Below are positions 33,219 through 42,214 of a stretch of DNA of 64,000 nucleotides, one piece after another. The stretch is taken from contig JAQSYP010000011.1 of assembly GCA_029256085.1 (NCBI GenBank), positions 1 through 64,000 of the forward strand, written 5' to 3'. Under the pieces are notes generated by a model. That model did not search any database. It was given only the letters and a program-made list of their open reading frames with translations, and was not told the origin of the DNA. Each line of letters begins with the position of its first letter. The stretch's first letter is position 1. A program made the translations under genes and the position numbers. This DNA comes from Caryophanales bacterium. GTDB taxonomy: Bacteria > Bacillota > Bacilli > CAJFEE01.

Positions 33219-34221
33219 TGCGTAACACCTCCACATGTGCGGAACGACTCTCAATATACGTTATTGCCTCCTTAATACTTTCCTTTGAGCCTTTTAGTTC
33301 CATAATGAAAATCCCGAGAGGCAAATCTTGGATATACTCTATTGAACCATGCAAGAAGTTGCCTTTAACGGCAAATCTTTGAAGTGTATCTGAAATTACA
33401 CCTTCACCTGCTACTACACCTTTAAAAGTGACCTTCACTATTGCGCCAGAGCAGTTATTCAGAATCACCTCAGGTATTTCAAATGAGACTACGCTACTTA
33501 TGAACTCTTTAGTGAGATCTTTATTTGGATTAGCAAATATATCATAAACTGACCCTTCTTCAATAATTCTTCCTTCTTGCATAATTGCCATTCTATTACA
33601 TATTTCTTTAACTACGTTCATTTCATGAGTTATCAATACTATTGTTATATTTAACTCTCTATTAATTTTTTTTAGTAAAGATAAAATAGACTTTGTTGTA
33701 GTAGGATCTAATGCGGATGTCGCCTCATCGCAAAGCAGAACGGTGGGATCATTAGCTAATGCTCTCGCGATTCCAACCCTCTGTTTTTGTCCGCCGCTTA
33801 GCTGTGACGGATAAACATCACGTTTATCTAGGAGACCTACCATATCTAAAAGCTCATTTACACGACTTTTTATATCAGCAGACTGTGTTTTTGAAGCTTT
33901 TAATGAAAATGCAATGTTTTCAGCTACAGTTTTTTGGCTTATAAGATAAAAGTGCTGAAAAATCATACCTATCTTTAATCGTGCTAGTCTTAAAGATTCT
34001 CCCTTTAAAGTTACTAGATCGACACCATTTACTGTAATACTGCCCTCTGTTGGTCGTTCAAGCAAGTTGACACATCTAATCAGTGAGCTCTTGCCTGCAC
34101 CTGAATAACCAACAATACCAAAGATTTCGCCCTCATTAACTGTTAAGGAAACATCATCTACTCCGGTAACTATTCCACTTTTCGTTTTATAAACTTTAGT
34201 TAAATTTTTAATTTCAATCAA
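33208..34221 (-). CDS. metN: Methionine ABC transporter ATPase MetN
   Basis: About 337 residues: Walker A GYSGAGKSS, Q-loop IFQHF, signature LSGGQKQRVGIARAL, Walker B VLLCDEATSALD and H-loop ITHE, then the C-terminal ACT-like NIL domain (GVISDTLQRFAVKGNFLHGSIEYI), which senses methionine in MetN. I start at TTG 34221 (encoding MIEIKNLTKVY), directly behind GGAGGTGG. The ORF's upstream ATG at 34281 lies within the riboswitch terminator and is not plausible. Confidence 0.95.
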   Translation of the reverse strand: MIEIKNLTKVYKTKSGIVTGVDDVSLTVNEGEIFGIVGYSGAGKSSLIRCVNLLERPTEGSITVNGVDLVTLKGESLRLARLKIGMIFQHFYLISQKTVAENIAFSLKASKTQSADIKSRVNELLDMVGLLDKRDVYPSQLSGGQKQRVGIARALANDPTVLLCDEATSALDPTTTKSILSLLKKINRELNITIVLITHEMNVVKEICNRMAIMQEGRIIEEGSVYDIFANPNKDLTKEFISSVVSFEIPEVILNNCSGAIVKVTFKGVVAGEGVISDTLQRFAVKGNFLHGSIEYIQDLPLGIFIMELKGSKESIKEAITYIESRSAHVEVLRIGL

Positions 34222-34250
34222 GCTACCACCTCCGCCAAGAAAGATAAAAT

Positions 34251-34280
34251 AAAAAATGCCTCTTTCAACTGAAAGAGGCA
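34251..34280 (-). terminator. Terminator of the SAM riboswitch
   Basis: On the minus strand TGCCTCTTTC and GAAAGAGGCA pair around AGTT, followed by TTTTTT. It lies between the aptamer and metN. Confidence 0.95.
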
Positions 34281-34303
34281 TCGAGACATTATCTGTATCG
34301 CGG

Positions 34304-34405
34304 CTTATCTCTCAGAATGAAAGTCATTCTGCTGGAATTGGCACCTTCCCATATAGGGGGTTGCCGGACGTCATAGGGCCAAGTCCCTCGGTCACTCTTG
34401 ATAAG
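34304..34405 (-). promoter_or_regulatory. SAM-I (S-box) riboswitch of the metNIQ operon
   Basis: On the minus strand the aptamer starts CTTATCAAGAG, continues with GGGACTTGGCCCTATGA, CCGGCAACC, AAGGTGCCAATTCC, and closes with GAGAGATAAG, which pairs with the start (P1). These are the conserved S-box blocks in order. SAM binding stabilises P1 and favours the terminator at 34251-34280, shutting off methionine uptake when SAM is high. Confidence 0.97.
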
Positions 34406-34434
34406 TTCAAATATAAAATTTAAATTTAATTAGT

Positions 34435-34463
34435 ATATTACAAAGCAAATTTATAGCTGTCAA
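34435..34463 (-). promoter_or_regulatory. SigA promoter of the SAM-riboswitch operon
   Basis: On the minus strand TTGACA (34463-34458) and TAATAT (34440-34435) are separated by exactly 17 bp. Transcription should start about ten bases before or at the edge of the S-box leader. Confidence 0.88.
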
Positions 34464-34557
34464 CAAGAAATTTTTCCGTAAAAAATATAGGAAACGGTTA
34501 CATCACTTATGCAATAAGTGTTAAGTACATAAAAAATATTTTTAATATTTTAAAAAT

Positions 34558-35337
34558 TCAATCATACAAATCTGGTCTTCGGTCTTGAAAGACGGGAATG
34601 GTGTCTCTTACGCGAATAACTTCATTCAAATCTAGGTTTGCATAAGAAACACCTTCAGATGACTGGTTGCTCACGAGCAGTTCTCCCCATGGGGCTATTA
34701 CCATTGAGTGTCCATTAAATTCATTATTTGGATCAGATCCAACACGATTAACAGCAACAATATAACATTGATTTTCAATTGCTCTTGCTTGTAACAATAA
34801 TTGCCAGTGATCTATACGTTTCTTAGGCCATTGTGCTGGTATGAAGATAACTTTGGCACCACTTAAAACGTGTGTCCTAGTCCACTCTGGAAAACGCAAA
34901 TCATAACATATAATGCCTGCACAGTTAATACCATCGATTTCAAATAAATTTTTGGAGTTCCCTGGTTCAATATATTTGTGCTCATCCATCAGCTTAAAAA
35001 GGTGTACTTTGTTGTATTCAGCTATGATATCACCTTGTCTATTAAACGCGTACATAGTGTTATAAAATTCTCCATTTGTTTTAGTTGCGACAGAACCACC
35101 AACGATATTTACGCTATATTTCTTTGAAAGTTTAGATAGTAATTTTTTTGTACTAGCACCTGTATTATCTGCAAGTTCATCAAGATATTTTAGGGCATAT
35201 CCTGTGTTCCACATTTCGGGCAGTACAATAACATCTGGGTTTCCTTCGGCAGCTTCACATATATATTTTTCAACATTAGAAAAATTAGCATCTGGATTAC
35301 CAAATTCAATATTCATTTGGACACAAGCGATTTTCAT
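34558..35337 (-). CDS. mtnU: Carbon-nitrogen hydrolase MtnU (omega-amidase type)
   Basis: A 259-residue nitrilase-superfamily enzyme with the complete Glu-Lys-Cys triad: Glu in VIVLPEMWNTGY, Lys in YNKVHLFKLMDEH, Cys in GIICYDLRFPEW. Its neighbour mtnE suggests it is MtnU, which hydrolyses the 2-oxo-acid amide left by glutamine-dependent transamination in methionine salvage. It is divergent from mtnE with an 84-bp gap. Confidence 0.9.
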   Translation of the reverse strand: MKIACVQMNIEFGNPDANFSNVEKYICEAAEGNPDVIVLPEMWNTGYALKYLDELADNTGASTKKLLSKLSKKYSVNIVGGSVATKTNGEFYNTMYAFNRQGDIIAEYNKVHLFKLMDEHKYIEPGNSKNLFEIDGINCAGIICYDLRFPEWTRTHVLSGAKVIFIPAQWPKKRIDHWQLLLQARAIENQCYIVAVNRVGSDPNNEFNGHSMVIAPWGELLVSNQSSEGVSYANLDLNEVIRVRDTIPVFQDRRPDLYD

Positions 35338-35421
35338 ATCTTAACCCCCACTAGACAACTTTATTTAAAGATTATAAAATCTGATATAAAATCGCAAGGA
35401 CTTTTATTGAAGGAGGGACTT

Positions 35422-36585
35422 ATGGAACATTCAAATCGCATAAAAAAGCTACCAGTACAATTTTTTGCAACATTAGTTCAAAAAGTTGGAAAGGCAATCG
35501 CAGAAGGTAGAGATATTATTAATTTAGGGCAAGGGAATCCTGATCAGCAGACTCCTCCACATATTGTAAAAGCTCTTCAACAAGCTGCAGAAGACCCTAG
35601 TACACATAAGTATTCTCCTTTTAGAGGTTTAACAGAATTAAAACAGGCAGCGGTAGATTTTTATAAAAGTGAGTATGGAGTAGATATAAATGCTGAAACA
35701 GAAGTCGCAATATTATTTGGGACTAAAACAGGATTAGTTGAGCTACCTATGTGTTTACTCAATGAGGGAGATTTAATGCTACTCCCTGACCCAGGTTACC
35801 CTGACTACTTATCTGGTGTGGTGCTAGCGAACGTAGAATATAGGACATTTCCACTTAAAGCAGAAAATAATTTTTTACCAGACTATAATTCGATACCTAC
35901 AAGGCAAAGAGAATTAGCAAAACTAATGTACCTTAATTATCCCAATAATCCAACAGGTTCAATTGCTGACAAGGCTTTTTTTGAAGAGACTGTAGCTTTT
36001 GCTAAAAAAAATAATATTACAATTCTACATGATTTCGCTTATGGCGCTATAGGGTTTAATGGGAAAAAGCCAATAAGTTTTCTAGAAGTAGAAGGTGCCA
36101 AAGAAGTAGGGGTTGAGATGTATACATTATCAAAAACTTACAACATGGCAGGTTGGCGCGTTGGGTTTGCAGTTGGGAATTCTAAAATTATAGAGGCACT
36201 TAATATTATTCAAGATCATATGTATGTTAGTCTTTTTCCGGCTGTTCAAAAAGCAGCAGTTGAAGCTCTGTCTGGCAGTCAAGATTGTGTTCGTGAACTA
36301 GTAGCACGGTACGAGAGCCGCAGGAATGTTTTTATTTCAGCTTGTCGGGAAATTGGGTGGAATGTTACTGCACCTGAGGGTTCATTTTTTGCTTGGTTAC
36401 CTGTTCCTAACGGATTTACCAGTGAAGAATTTGCAGATTATTTACTAGAGAGAGCAAATGTTGTAGTTGCTCCGGGTAAAGGTTTTGGTGAATATGGTGA
36501 AGGGTATATAAGGGTTGGTTTATTAATAGATGAAGATAGGCTAGTAGAAGCTGTCGATAGAATAAAAAAATTAAATATATTCTAA
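35422..36585 (+). CDS. mtnE: Methionine-salvage aminotransferase MtnE
   Basis: 387 residues, fold-type I PLP enzyme. The PLP Lys lies in YTLSKTYNMAGWRVGFAVGN, with LMYLNYPNNPTG and HDFAYGAIGF forming the cofactor site and RVGLLIDEDRL at the end. It resembles B. subtilis MtnE (YkrV) across its whole length, and so likely transaminates 4-methylthio-2-oxobutyrate to methionine using glutamine. The true start is ATG 35422 behind AGGAGGG; in-frame codons further upstream overlap mtnU and lack a site. Confidence 0.93.
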   Translation: MEHSNRIKKLPVQFFATLVQKVGKAIAEGRDIINLGQGNPDQQTPPHIVKALQQAAEDPSTHKYSPFRGLTELKQAAVDFYKSEYGVDINAETEVAILFGTKTGLVELPMCLLNEGDLMLLPDPGYPDYLSGVVLANVEYRTFPLKAENNFLPDYNSIPTRQRELAKLMYLNYPNNPTGSIADKAFFEETVAFAKKNNITILHDFAYGAIGFNGKKPISFLEVEGAKEVGVEMYTLSKTYNMAGWRVGFAVGNSKIIEALNIIQDHMYVSLFPAVQKAAVEALSGSQDCVRELVARYESRRNVFISACREIGWNVTAPEGSFFAWLPVPNGFTSEEFADYLLERANVVVAPGKGFGEYGEGYIRVGLLIDEDRLVEAVDRIKKLNIF

Positions 36586-36696
36586 CGACTCTTGATAAAA
36601 ATAGTCCAATGCAAATAATGTAGTGGGCTATTTGTGTTGGTTAAATCCATTTTTTTCAAATAAAAAAATTTAATTATTTAAAGTTATGTGACATGA

Positions 36697-36702
36697 TATA
36701 AT
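36697..36702 (+). promoter_or_regulatory. Candidate -10 of the dlt operon
   Basis: A perfect TATAAT sits 58 bp before dltX. No good SigA -35 lies 17 bp upstream, so an alternative sigma factor or activator may be needed. Confidence 0.35.
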
Positions 36703-36759
36703 AAATTGTTAAAAAATTAATTAAACAGACTTAAATATTTTGAAAGGAGAAATGAAGCC

Positions 36760-36909
36760 ATGATTAGTAAGGTTAAAACGCTTTATTATAACGATAAGGC
36801 TAGGCTTGTTTCGCTCTTTTTATATTATCTCTTAATCCTGATTACGCTACTATTTATGTACGGATTTAATAGTGCAAACTCAGGGTCATATATATATAAC
36901 GAATTTTAA
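36760..36909 (+). CDS. dltX: DltX, teichoic acid D-alanylation accessory peptide
   Basis: A 49-residue single-span membrane peptide. A basic N-terminus (MISKVKTLYYNDKARL) precedes one hydrophobic helix (SLFLYYLLILITLLFMYGF), then a short tail ending NEF. This matches DltX, which lies ahead of dltA in Bacillales and aids D-alanine transfer to teichoic acid across the membrane. The ribosome binding site is AAAGGAG, and dltA follows 17 bp later. Confidence 0.9.
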   Translation: MISKVKTLYYNDKARLVSLFLYYLLILITLLFMYGFNSANSGSYIYNEF

Positions 36910-36926
36910 TCTGGAGGTTAACGGGT

Positions 36927-38432
36927 ATGCATTTATTAAAGACAATAGAAGACCATGTTTTAACAAATCCAGAAGCTATAGCATTCGTATCAAACGGTGA
37001 TCAAATATCTTACAAAGATCTATGGGAAAAATCTGATAATATTTCTGCTTCAATTATCCAAATGTCTTTAAAAGATTCATCTCCAATCCTTGTTTATGGC
37101 CATATGGAAACTGAAATGATTGTTTGCTTTTTAGCCTCGGTTAAGTCAGGACATCCATATATTCCGATAGATATTTCGATTCCTATTGATAGAGTAACTA
37201 AAATAATTGAAAGTTCTAAAGCTGAGCTAATTTTGAATGTATCTAAATTACCAATATCTATAAATAATAACGTTCAGGTTTATGAAGTAAATGAGATCGA
37301 GAAGTTATATTTGAATAATAATGTGGTGAGTGATTCCTGGGTAAAAGACGATGAGAATTTTTATATCATTTACACATCAGGTAGTACAGGAAATCCAAAG
37401 GGTGTTCAAATTTCCGCAAACAATCTTCAAAGTTTTGTTGATTGGATGCTTAAGGACTATCCAATAAATGAAAAATTAGTTTTCATTAACCAAGCACCAT
37501 TTTCTTTTGATTTATCAGTAATGGATATATATCCTGCATTAGCTAGTGGAGGAACAATATTTGCAATAACAAAAGATATGATTGCAAAGCCAAAGTTTTT
37601 ATTTGAATCACTAAGAGTATCCAAAGCGCAAGTTTGGACATCAACGCCATCGTTTATCCAAATGTGTCTTATGGATCCTTCTTTTACACAAGAATTACTA
37701 CCTGAAATTAGGGTGTTTCTTTTCTGTGGGGAAATTTTGTCGCCATCAATTTGTTACCAGTTAAGAGAGCGGTTCCCTAGTGCAAGGATATTTAATACGT
37801 ACGGGCCTACTGAAGCAACAGTAGCTGTAACTGGAATTGAAGTAACGGATGCCTTACTAAAATCATATCAGGTGTTACCAATAGGACTACCGAAAAATGA
37901 TACTAAAATAGTATTATTAGATGGAGATAAGTCCGTAGAAGATGGTGAAAAGGGCGAAATAATTATAGTAGGTCCAAGTGTAAGTAAAGGTTATTTAGGG
38001 CAAAAAGAAATGACGGAAAAAGCTTTCTTTGAGTACGAAGGAGAACCTGCTTACAGAACGGGAGATGCTGGTTTTATTAATAATAATACTCTTTTTTATA
38101 AAGGTAGAATGGATTATCAAATAAAACTTCACGGTTACCGTATTGAAATTGAGGATATTGAACACCAAATTTTAAAGACTAGCTATGTAAAAGCGACAGT
38201 TGTTATTCCGATAACTCAGAATGAAAAGGTTGAGTATATAATGGCCGCTATTGTTCCGACAGAGCATCCTTTTGAGAAAGAATTTCAACTTTCGGCTGCT
38301 ATAAAGAAGGAGTTAGGAGAAATCTTGCCAGCTTACATGATTCCGAGAAAATTTATTTATTGTGATGAGCTTCCAATGACACCAAATGGTAAGGTTGACC
38401 GAAAATTAATTAAAGAAAAGGTACTAGTATGA
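36927..38432 (+). CDS. dltA: D-alanine--D-alanyl carrier protein ligase DltA
   Basis: A 501-residue AMP-forming ligase. It has the adenylation P-loop IYTSGSTGNPKGV (about residues 149-161), NTYGPTEATV, YRTGD and GRMDYQIKLHGYRIE, and the C-terminal Lys in TPNGKVDRK. It activates D-alanine and loads it onto DltC. The operon modifies teichoic acids, lowering negative charge and raising resistance to cationic peptides. It overlaps dltB by ATGA. Confidence 0.96.
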   Translation: MHLLKTIEDHVLTNPEAIAFVSNGDQISYKDLWEKSDNISASIIQMSLKDSSPILVYGHMETEMIVCFLASVKSGHPYIPIDISIPIDRVTKIIESSKAELILNVSKLPISINNNVQVYEVNEIEKLYLNNNVVSDSWVKDDENFYIIYTSGSTGNPKGVQISANNLQSFVDWMLKDYPINEKLVFINQAPFSFDLSVMDIYPALASGGTIFAITKDMIAKPKFLFESLRVSKAQVWTSTPSFIQMCLMDPSFTQELLPEIRVFLFCGEILSPSICYQLRERFPSARIFNTYGPTEATVAVTGIEVTDALLKSYQVLPIGLPKNDTKIVLLDGDKSVEDGEKGEIIIVGPSVSKGYLGQKEMTEKAFFEYEGEPAYRTGDAGFINNNTLFYKGRMDYQIKLHGYRIEIEDIEHQILKTSYVKATVVIPITQNEKVEYIMAAIVPTEHPFEKEFQLSAAIKKELGEILPAYMIPRKFIYCDELPMTPNGKVDRKLIKEKVLV

Positions 38433-39586
38433 CACCATATGGATCGTTTACATTTTTCTTCATCATAGCTTTGCTATTAGCGCCAACTATTATTCTTGGG
38501 CTTAATGGAAGAAAAATTTATAATTACAATATTTTTGTTACGGTGATAGCGTTAGCCTTAATCTTTTCTAGTAATTTAAATGGTGTTGTAGCATTAGTTA
38601 TTTTTACATTATGGCAAGTGCTATTAATAAAAGGATATTTGTTTTATCGGCAAAATAACAACAAGACATGGGTATTCTGCTTAGCTGTTATCGGATCTAT
38701 TTTGCCGCTTTTTATATCTAAGCTCACACCGATATTAGGTGCTGAGAATTGGATAGGATTTCTTGGAATCTCGTATCTTACCTTTAAAGGAACACAGTTA
38801 ATAATTGAAACAAGAGATGGCTTACTGAAAAAAGGTTTACCAATTATAAAGCTTCTTTACTTTATTTTATTTTTCCCGACTATTTCTTCTGGGCCAATCG
38901 ATAGATATCGTAGATTTGAAAAGGATTTATCATTAGTCCTTACAAAAGAACAATATAAAGTAATGTTATTTGAAGGTACTAACAAAATTTTCTTAGGGTT
39001 TTTATATAAGTACATTATCGGATATTATATAAACCAAAATATTATTGCAAAGCTTCATCACATCGCGGAAAGTGAGTTTCAGGACCACCTGTACTACATG
39101 TACGCTTACAGTATGTATTTATTTTTTGACTTTGCGGGTTATACAGCATTTGCAATTGGTGTGAGCTATATTATGGGAATAAAATCACCAGAAAACTTTA
39201 ACAAACCATTTATTAGTAAGAATATAAAAGACTTCTGGAACCGTTGGCATATGAGCCTTTCATTCTGGTTTCGTGATTATGTGTATATGAGGTTTGTTTT
39301 TTGGATAACTAAGAACAAACTAATAGAAAATAAAATAGTTGTATCAAATCTAGGCTATATATTACTTTTTTTATTAATGGGAGTCTGGCATGGTTTAGAA
39401 ATTCAGTATGTTATTTACGGAATCTATCATGCGTTCCTAATGGTTGCGTACAATTCTTTTGAACGTTTTAATAAACAATATAAATGGTGGCCGCAAAACA
39501 AAGTGACACACATTATAAGCATTATAATTACTTTCCACGTGGTTTGTTTCGGTTTCTACATTTTTTCAGGAAAATTATTTCATTAA
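38429..39586 (+). CDS. dltB: D-alanyl transfer membrane protein DltB (MBOAT)
   Basis: 385 residues, about ten to eleven membrane segments, MBOAT fold. The core signature DFWNRWHMSLSFWFRDYVYMRF and the invariant His in LLFLLMGVWHGLEIQYVIYG are intact. It moves D-alanine from DltC across the membrane. It starts inside the dltA stop and ends 14 bp before dltC. Confidence 0.95.
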   Translation: MTPYGSFTFFFIIALLLAPTIILGLNGRKIYNYNIFVTVIALALIFSSNLNGVVALVIFTLWQVLLIKGYLFYRQNNNKTWVFCLAVIGSILPLFISKLTPILGAENWIGFLGISYLTFKGTQLIIETRDGLLKKGLPIIKLLYFILFFPTISSGPIDRYRRFEKDLSLVLTKEQYKVMLFEGTNKIFLGFLYKYIIGYYINQNIIAKLHHIAESEFQDHLYYMYAYSMYLFFDFAGYTAFAIGVSYIMGIKSPENFNKPFISKNIKDFWNRWHMSLSFWFRDYVYMRFVFWITKNKLIENKIVVSNLGYILLFLLMGVWHGLEIQYVIYGIYHAFLMVAYNSFERFNKQYKWWPQNKVTHIISIIITFHVVCFGFYIFSGKLFH

Positions 39587-39600
39587 GGAGAAGGTTATAA

Positions 39601-39837
39601 ATGGACTTTAAACAAGAAGTACTTGAACTATTAGCAGAAATATGCAAAGAAGATGTAGTAAAGGAAGACACAAATATAGATTTATTTGAAAATGGACTAC
39701 TAGACTCATTTGGAATAGTTGAGTTTCTAGTAAAAGTTGAAGAAAAATTTAATATTACTGTTCCTATTACAGAAGTTGATAGGGAAACGTGGAATACACC
39801 AAATAATATAGCGAATCAACTGGAAGACTTCAGATGA
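39601..39837 (+). CDS. dltC: D-alanyl carrier protein DltC
   Basis: A 78-residue acyl-carrier-like protein. The phosphopantetheine Ser is in LLDSFGIVEFLVKVEEKF (about residue 36). It carries D-alanine from DltA to DltB. It overlaps dltD by four bases. Confidence 0.95.
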   Translation: MDFKQEVLELLAEICKEDVVKEDTNIDLFENGLLDSFGIVEFLVKVEEKFNITVPITEVDRETWNTPNNIANQLEDFR

Positions 39838-41030
39838 GGAAGCCATTATTTTTGCCATTAGGATTAGCAGTGATAATTGTAGTTCTAATTATGTTAGTTC
39901 CTAATGGATATTTAATTAAAAAAATTCCTGATGAACGAGTAAGCCAAGCGGCAACCGAACTAAACCCGTTTATGTTTCAAGGAAAATATATTCAAGAAAA
40001 AATGATGAGCAATGATAAGTATTTACCGATTTACGGATCTTCTGAGCTGTCTCGATTGGACAGATTTCATCCCTCTAATTATTTTGAGGTTACTGGTGAG
40101 AAATTTACGCCTTTTTTAATTGGACGTGGAGGTTCAGTTTCTTTGGTTCATTTTCTAGCAATGGCAGAGCATAAGGACAAACTAAAGGGTAAGAAATTGG
40201 TTTTTATAATCTCGCCTCAGTGGTTTCAACCAGAAGGGACACTTGAAGCACAATTTGCACCTAATTATTCCTCACTTCATGGATATGACTTTGCTTTTAA
40301 TAAGGAAATATCCCCTAGTCTTAAGAAAAGGGCTATTAAGCGTTTATTAGAATTTCAAACGGTTTCTTCTGATCCGATGTTAAGTACTCTTTATGAATCT
40401 GAATTATCAAACAGTAAGTGGATTGACCAAAAAGCTAGAATTGTTAAGCCGATTGCTAATAACTACCGAAATCTATTAATAAAGAAAGATTTATATTATG
40501 TTCTGTTAGGTGGAAAACCACGTGAACGTAGTATAAGCAAAAAAGTAAGAAATAAATCTTGGGAAGAATTAAACATTATGGCCGAGAAAATCGGAAAAAA
40601 AAATTCACGCTCAAATGATTTCAAGATTGTTGATACTCAATATGAGAAAATGAAATTGCGAGTTCCAGATTTAAAGGACTCAAAAATAGATGCATCATAT
40701 GGAACATCTAAGGAATACGATGACTTCCAACTGGTTTTAGATTTACTTAAGGAAGCAGAGGCTGAACCATTATTTATTTCTATTCCTGTAAACGGAGACT
40801 GGTACGATTACACTGGCTTTCCTAGAAAAGGCAGAACCGATTACTATAAGAAAATAAGATTGCAAATTGAAAAATCAGGATTTGCAATAGCTGATTTCTC
40901 TGACCATGAATATGATCCTTACTTTATGAAAGACTCGATTCATATTGGTTGGAAAGGTTGGGTTTATACAGATAAGGCAATTAAAGAATTCTATGATAAT
41001 GGTAATATAAAAGCAGCCGCCCAGAATTAA
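39834..41030 (+). CDS. dltD: D-alanyl-lipoteichoic acid transfer protein DltD
   Basis: 398 residues: an N-terminal membrane anchor (PLFLPLGLAVIIVVLIMLV) and an extracellular SGNH-like domain with the nucleophile Ser in PIYGSSELSRLDRFHPSNYF and the closing catalytic block KDSIHIGWKGWVYTDKAI. It completes D-alanine transfer onto teichoic acid. It is the last gene of dltXABCD and ends in a bidirectional terminator. Confidence 0.95.
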   Translation: MRKPLFLPLGLAVIIVVLIMLVPNGYLIKKIPDERVSQAATELNPFMFQGKYIQEKMMSNDKYLPIYGSSELSRLDRFHPSNYFEVTGEKFTPFLIGRGGSVSLVHFLAMAEHKDKLKGKKLVFIISPQWFQPEGTLEAQFAPNYSSLHGYDFAFNKEISPSLKKRAIKRLLEFQTVSSDPMLSTLYESELSNSKWIDQKARIVKPIANNYRNLLIKKDLYYVLLGGKPRERSISKKVRNKSWEELNIMAEKIGKKNSRSNDFKIVDTQYEKMKLRVPDLKDSKIDASYGTSKEYDDFQLVLDLLKEAEAEPLFISIPVNGDWYDYTGFPRKGRTDYYKKIRLQIEKSGFAIADFSDHEYDPYFMKDSIHIGWKGWVYTDKAIKEFYDNGNIKAAAQN

Positions 41031-41047
41031 ATTCGGGCGGTATTTAA
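41017..41047. terminator. Bidirectional terminator after dltD
   Basis: CCGCCC and GGGCGG form a stem with an inner AATT/AATT extension. It includes the dltD stop and ends with a weak T run. Confidence 0.7.
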
Positions 41048-42036
41048 TTTATAGTGTCTCTTATTAGAGGTAGTGTAAGACAGTGTATTCCACCACCTAG
41101 TTTGAAAAATTCGGATATATCAACCGGAATAACATTTAAACCTTGATTCTCTAACAGTTTCAGTGTTCTTTTTTCAGAGCTAGGAAATAGTATTTTTCCA
41201 GGGGATATTGGTAATGCGTTAACAGCTAAAGGACGATCTTCAGGATCTATATGGATTAATTCTATTTCAAGTTTGTGTAGTTCATCGAGAAACCAAAAAG
41301 GAAGAAGAGCCTTATTTATTAGAGCTTTATTTCTATCCAATAGCAAAAATGCTTCATCCAAGTGAATGATAGTAGATGGGATATCTACTACTATAAGTTT
41401 TATGTTTTGAATAGCAAGAATGTTTTTCAATTGTTCAATTCCACTTAAGCTTATGCGTTCTGACCTTCCAATAACTGCAGTCTTTTCATTTATAAAAGTA
41501 AAACTTCCACCTTCTATAAAACCATCACCTTGAATAGTTCCTAAGATTGGCATACCAATTTTACTAAGTTCGTCGTAAGCTAAACGAATTTCACCATATC
41601 GCAAATACAATGCTGGGCGACTAAGTATGATACCACCAGGGACTACTACTCCTAAATCTCTAGTAAAAGTTAAGTCAGGCCAACTACAACCGTCATCATC
41701 AATATTTATAACTTCAATCCCTTCTGTTCTTAAAATATCAGTAAGGGCATTGTGTTGGAAAATGAGTTTATCTAAATCTGGTGATTTAGATGAACTATAG
41801 TCAACTCGCGTTCTTCCAATAATATTCCCACTAAGAACGGATTCAGATTCTATACGAGAGACGTTTTCTTGTAATTTCAGTATCTCTTTTCCTGGTCTGT
41901 GCATTAAAATTTTTCTTATGCGACCTAAATCATTTGTAACTCCCCACTCATTACCCCATATTTCATTTAACAAGGTTTTATCATGAAAAGATTCAGATAC
42001 AAGGTCTTTTCTAAGAAATCGATTCGACGAATTCAT
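41044..42036 (-). CDS. Arginine deiminase/amidinotransferase-family protein (DDAH-like)
   Basis: About 330 residues of the guanidino-modifying superfamily. It has an Asp-rich substrate region DDDGCSWPDLTFTRDLGVVVPGG, a central GDGFIEGGSFTFINEKTAVIG, catalytic His in STIIHLDEAFLLLD and nucleophilic Cys in GGGIHCLTLPL. It probably hydrolyses or transfers the amidino group of an arginine derivative. I choose ATG 42036 behind AGGAGGAACG over the upstream ATG at 42084, which lies ahead of that site. It is monocistronic. Confidence 0.85.
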   Translation of the reverse strand: MNSSNRFLRKDLVSESFHDKTLLNEIWGNEWGVTNDLGRIRKILMHRPGKEILKLQENVSRIESESVLSGNIIGRTRVDYSSSKSPDLDKLIFQHNALTDILRTEGIEVINIDDDGCSWPDLTFTRDLGVVVPGGIILSRPALYLRYGEIRLAYDELSKIGMPILGTIQGDGFIEGGSFTFINEKTAVIGRSERISLSGIEQLKNILAIQNIKLIVVDIPSTIIHLDEAFLLLDRNKALINKALLPFWFLDELHKLEIELIHIDPEDRPLAVNALPISPGKILFPSSEKRTLKLLENQGLNVIPVDISEFFKLGGGIHCLTLPLIRDTIN

Positions 42037-42122
42037 ATTTCGTTCCTCCTGACTTTTCACTCGATAGTTAAAGAATTCCCACAATCATACTTTAAATTCA
42101 TTTAATAATAGAAAAGTACGAT

Positions 42123-42176
42123 TTCACTGCTACTTCATATTGTCTTCACGCTAGCTTCATCATGCATGAACATAAT
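42123..42176 (+). promoter_or_regulatory. Four 11-bp-spaced TTCAY direct repeats and -10 element
   Basis: TTCAC, TTCAT, TTCAC and TTCAT start at 42123, 42134, 42145 and 42156, exactly 11 bp apart. A CATAAT -10 follows at 42171-42176, and no -35 hexamer is seen. Same-face direct repeats covering the -35 region are typical of OmpR/PhoB-type activators. Confidence 0.6.
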
Positions 42177-42214
42177 AGGAGATGTAATAGAAAACTTTTT
42201 AAGGAGGAAAATAT

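Noticed and set aside
33219-33254. Extended N-terminus of MetI from the ATG at 33254
   Set aside because: It contains the GGAGGTG ribosome binding site and overlaps metN further. The TTG at 33218 gives the normal family length.
34222-34281. Extended N-terminus of MetN from the ATG at 34281
   Set aside because: It would encode the riboswitch terminator stem as protein. A TTG with a strong GGAGGTGG site at 34221 gives the standard MetN N-terminus.
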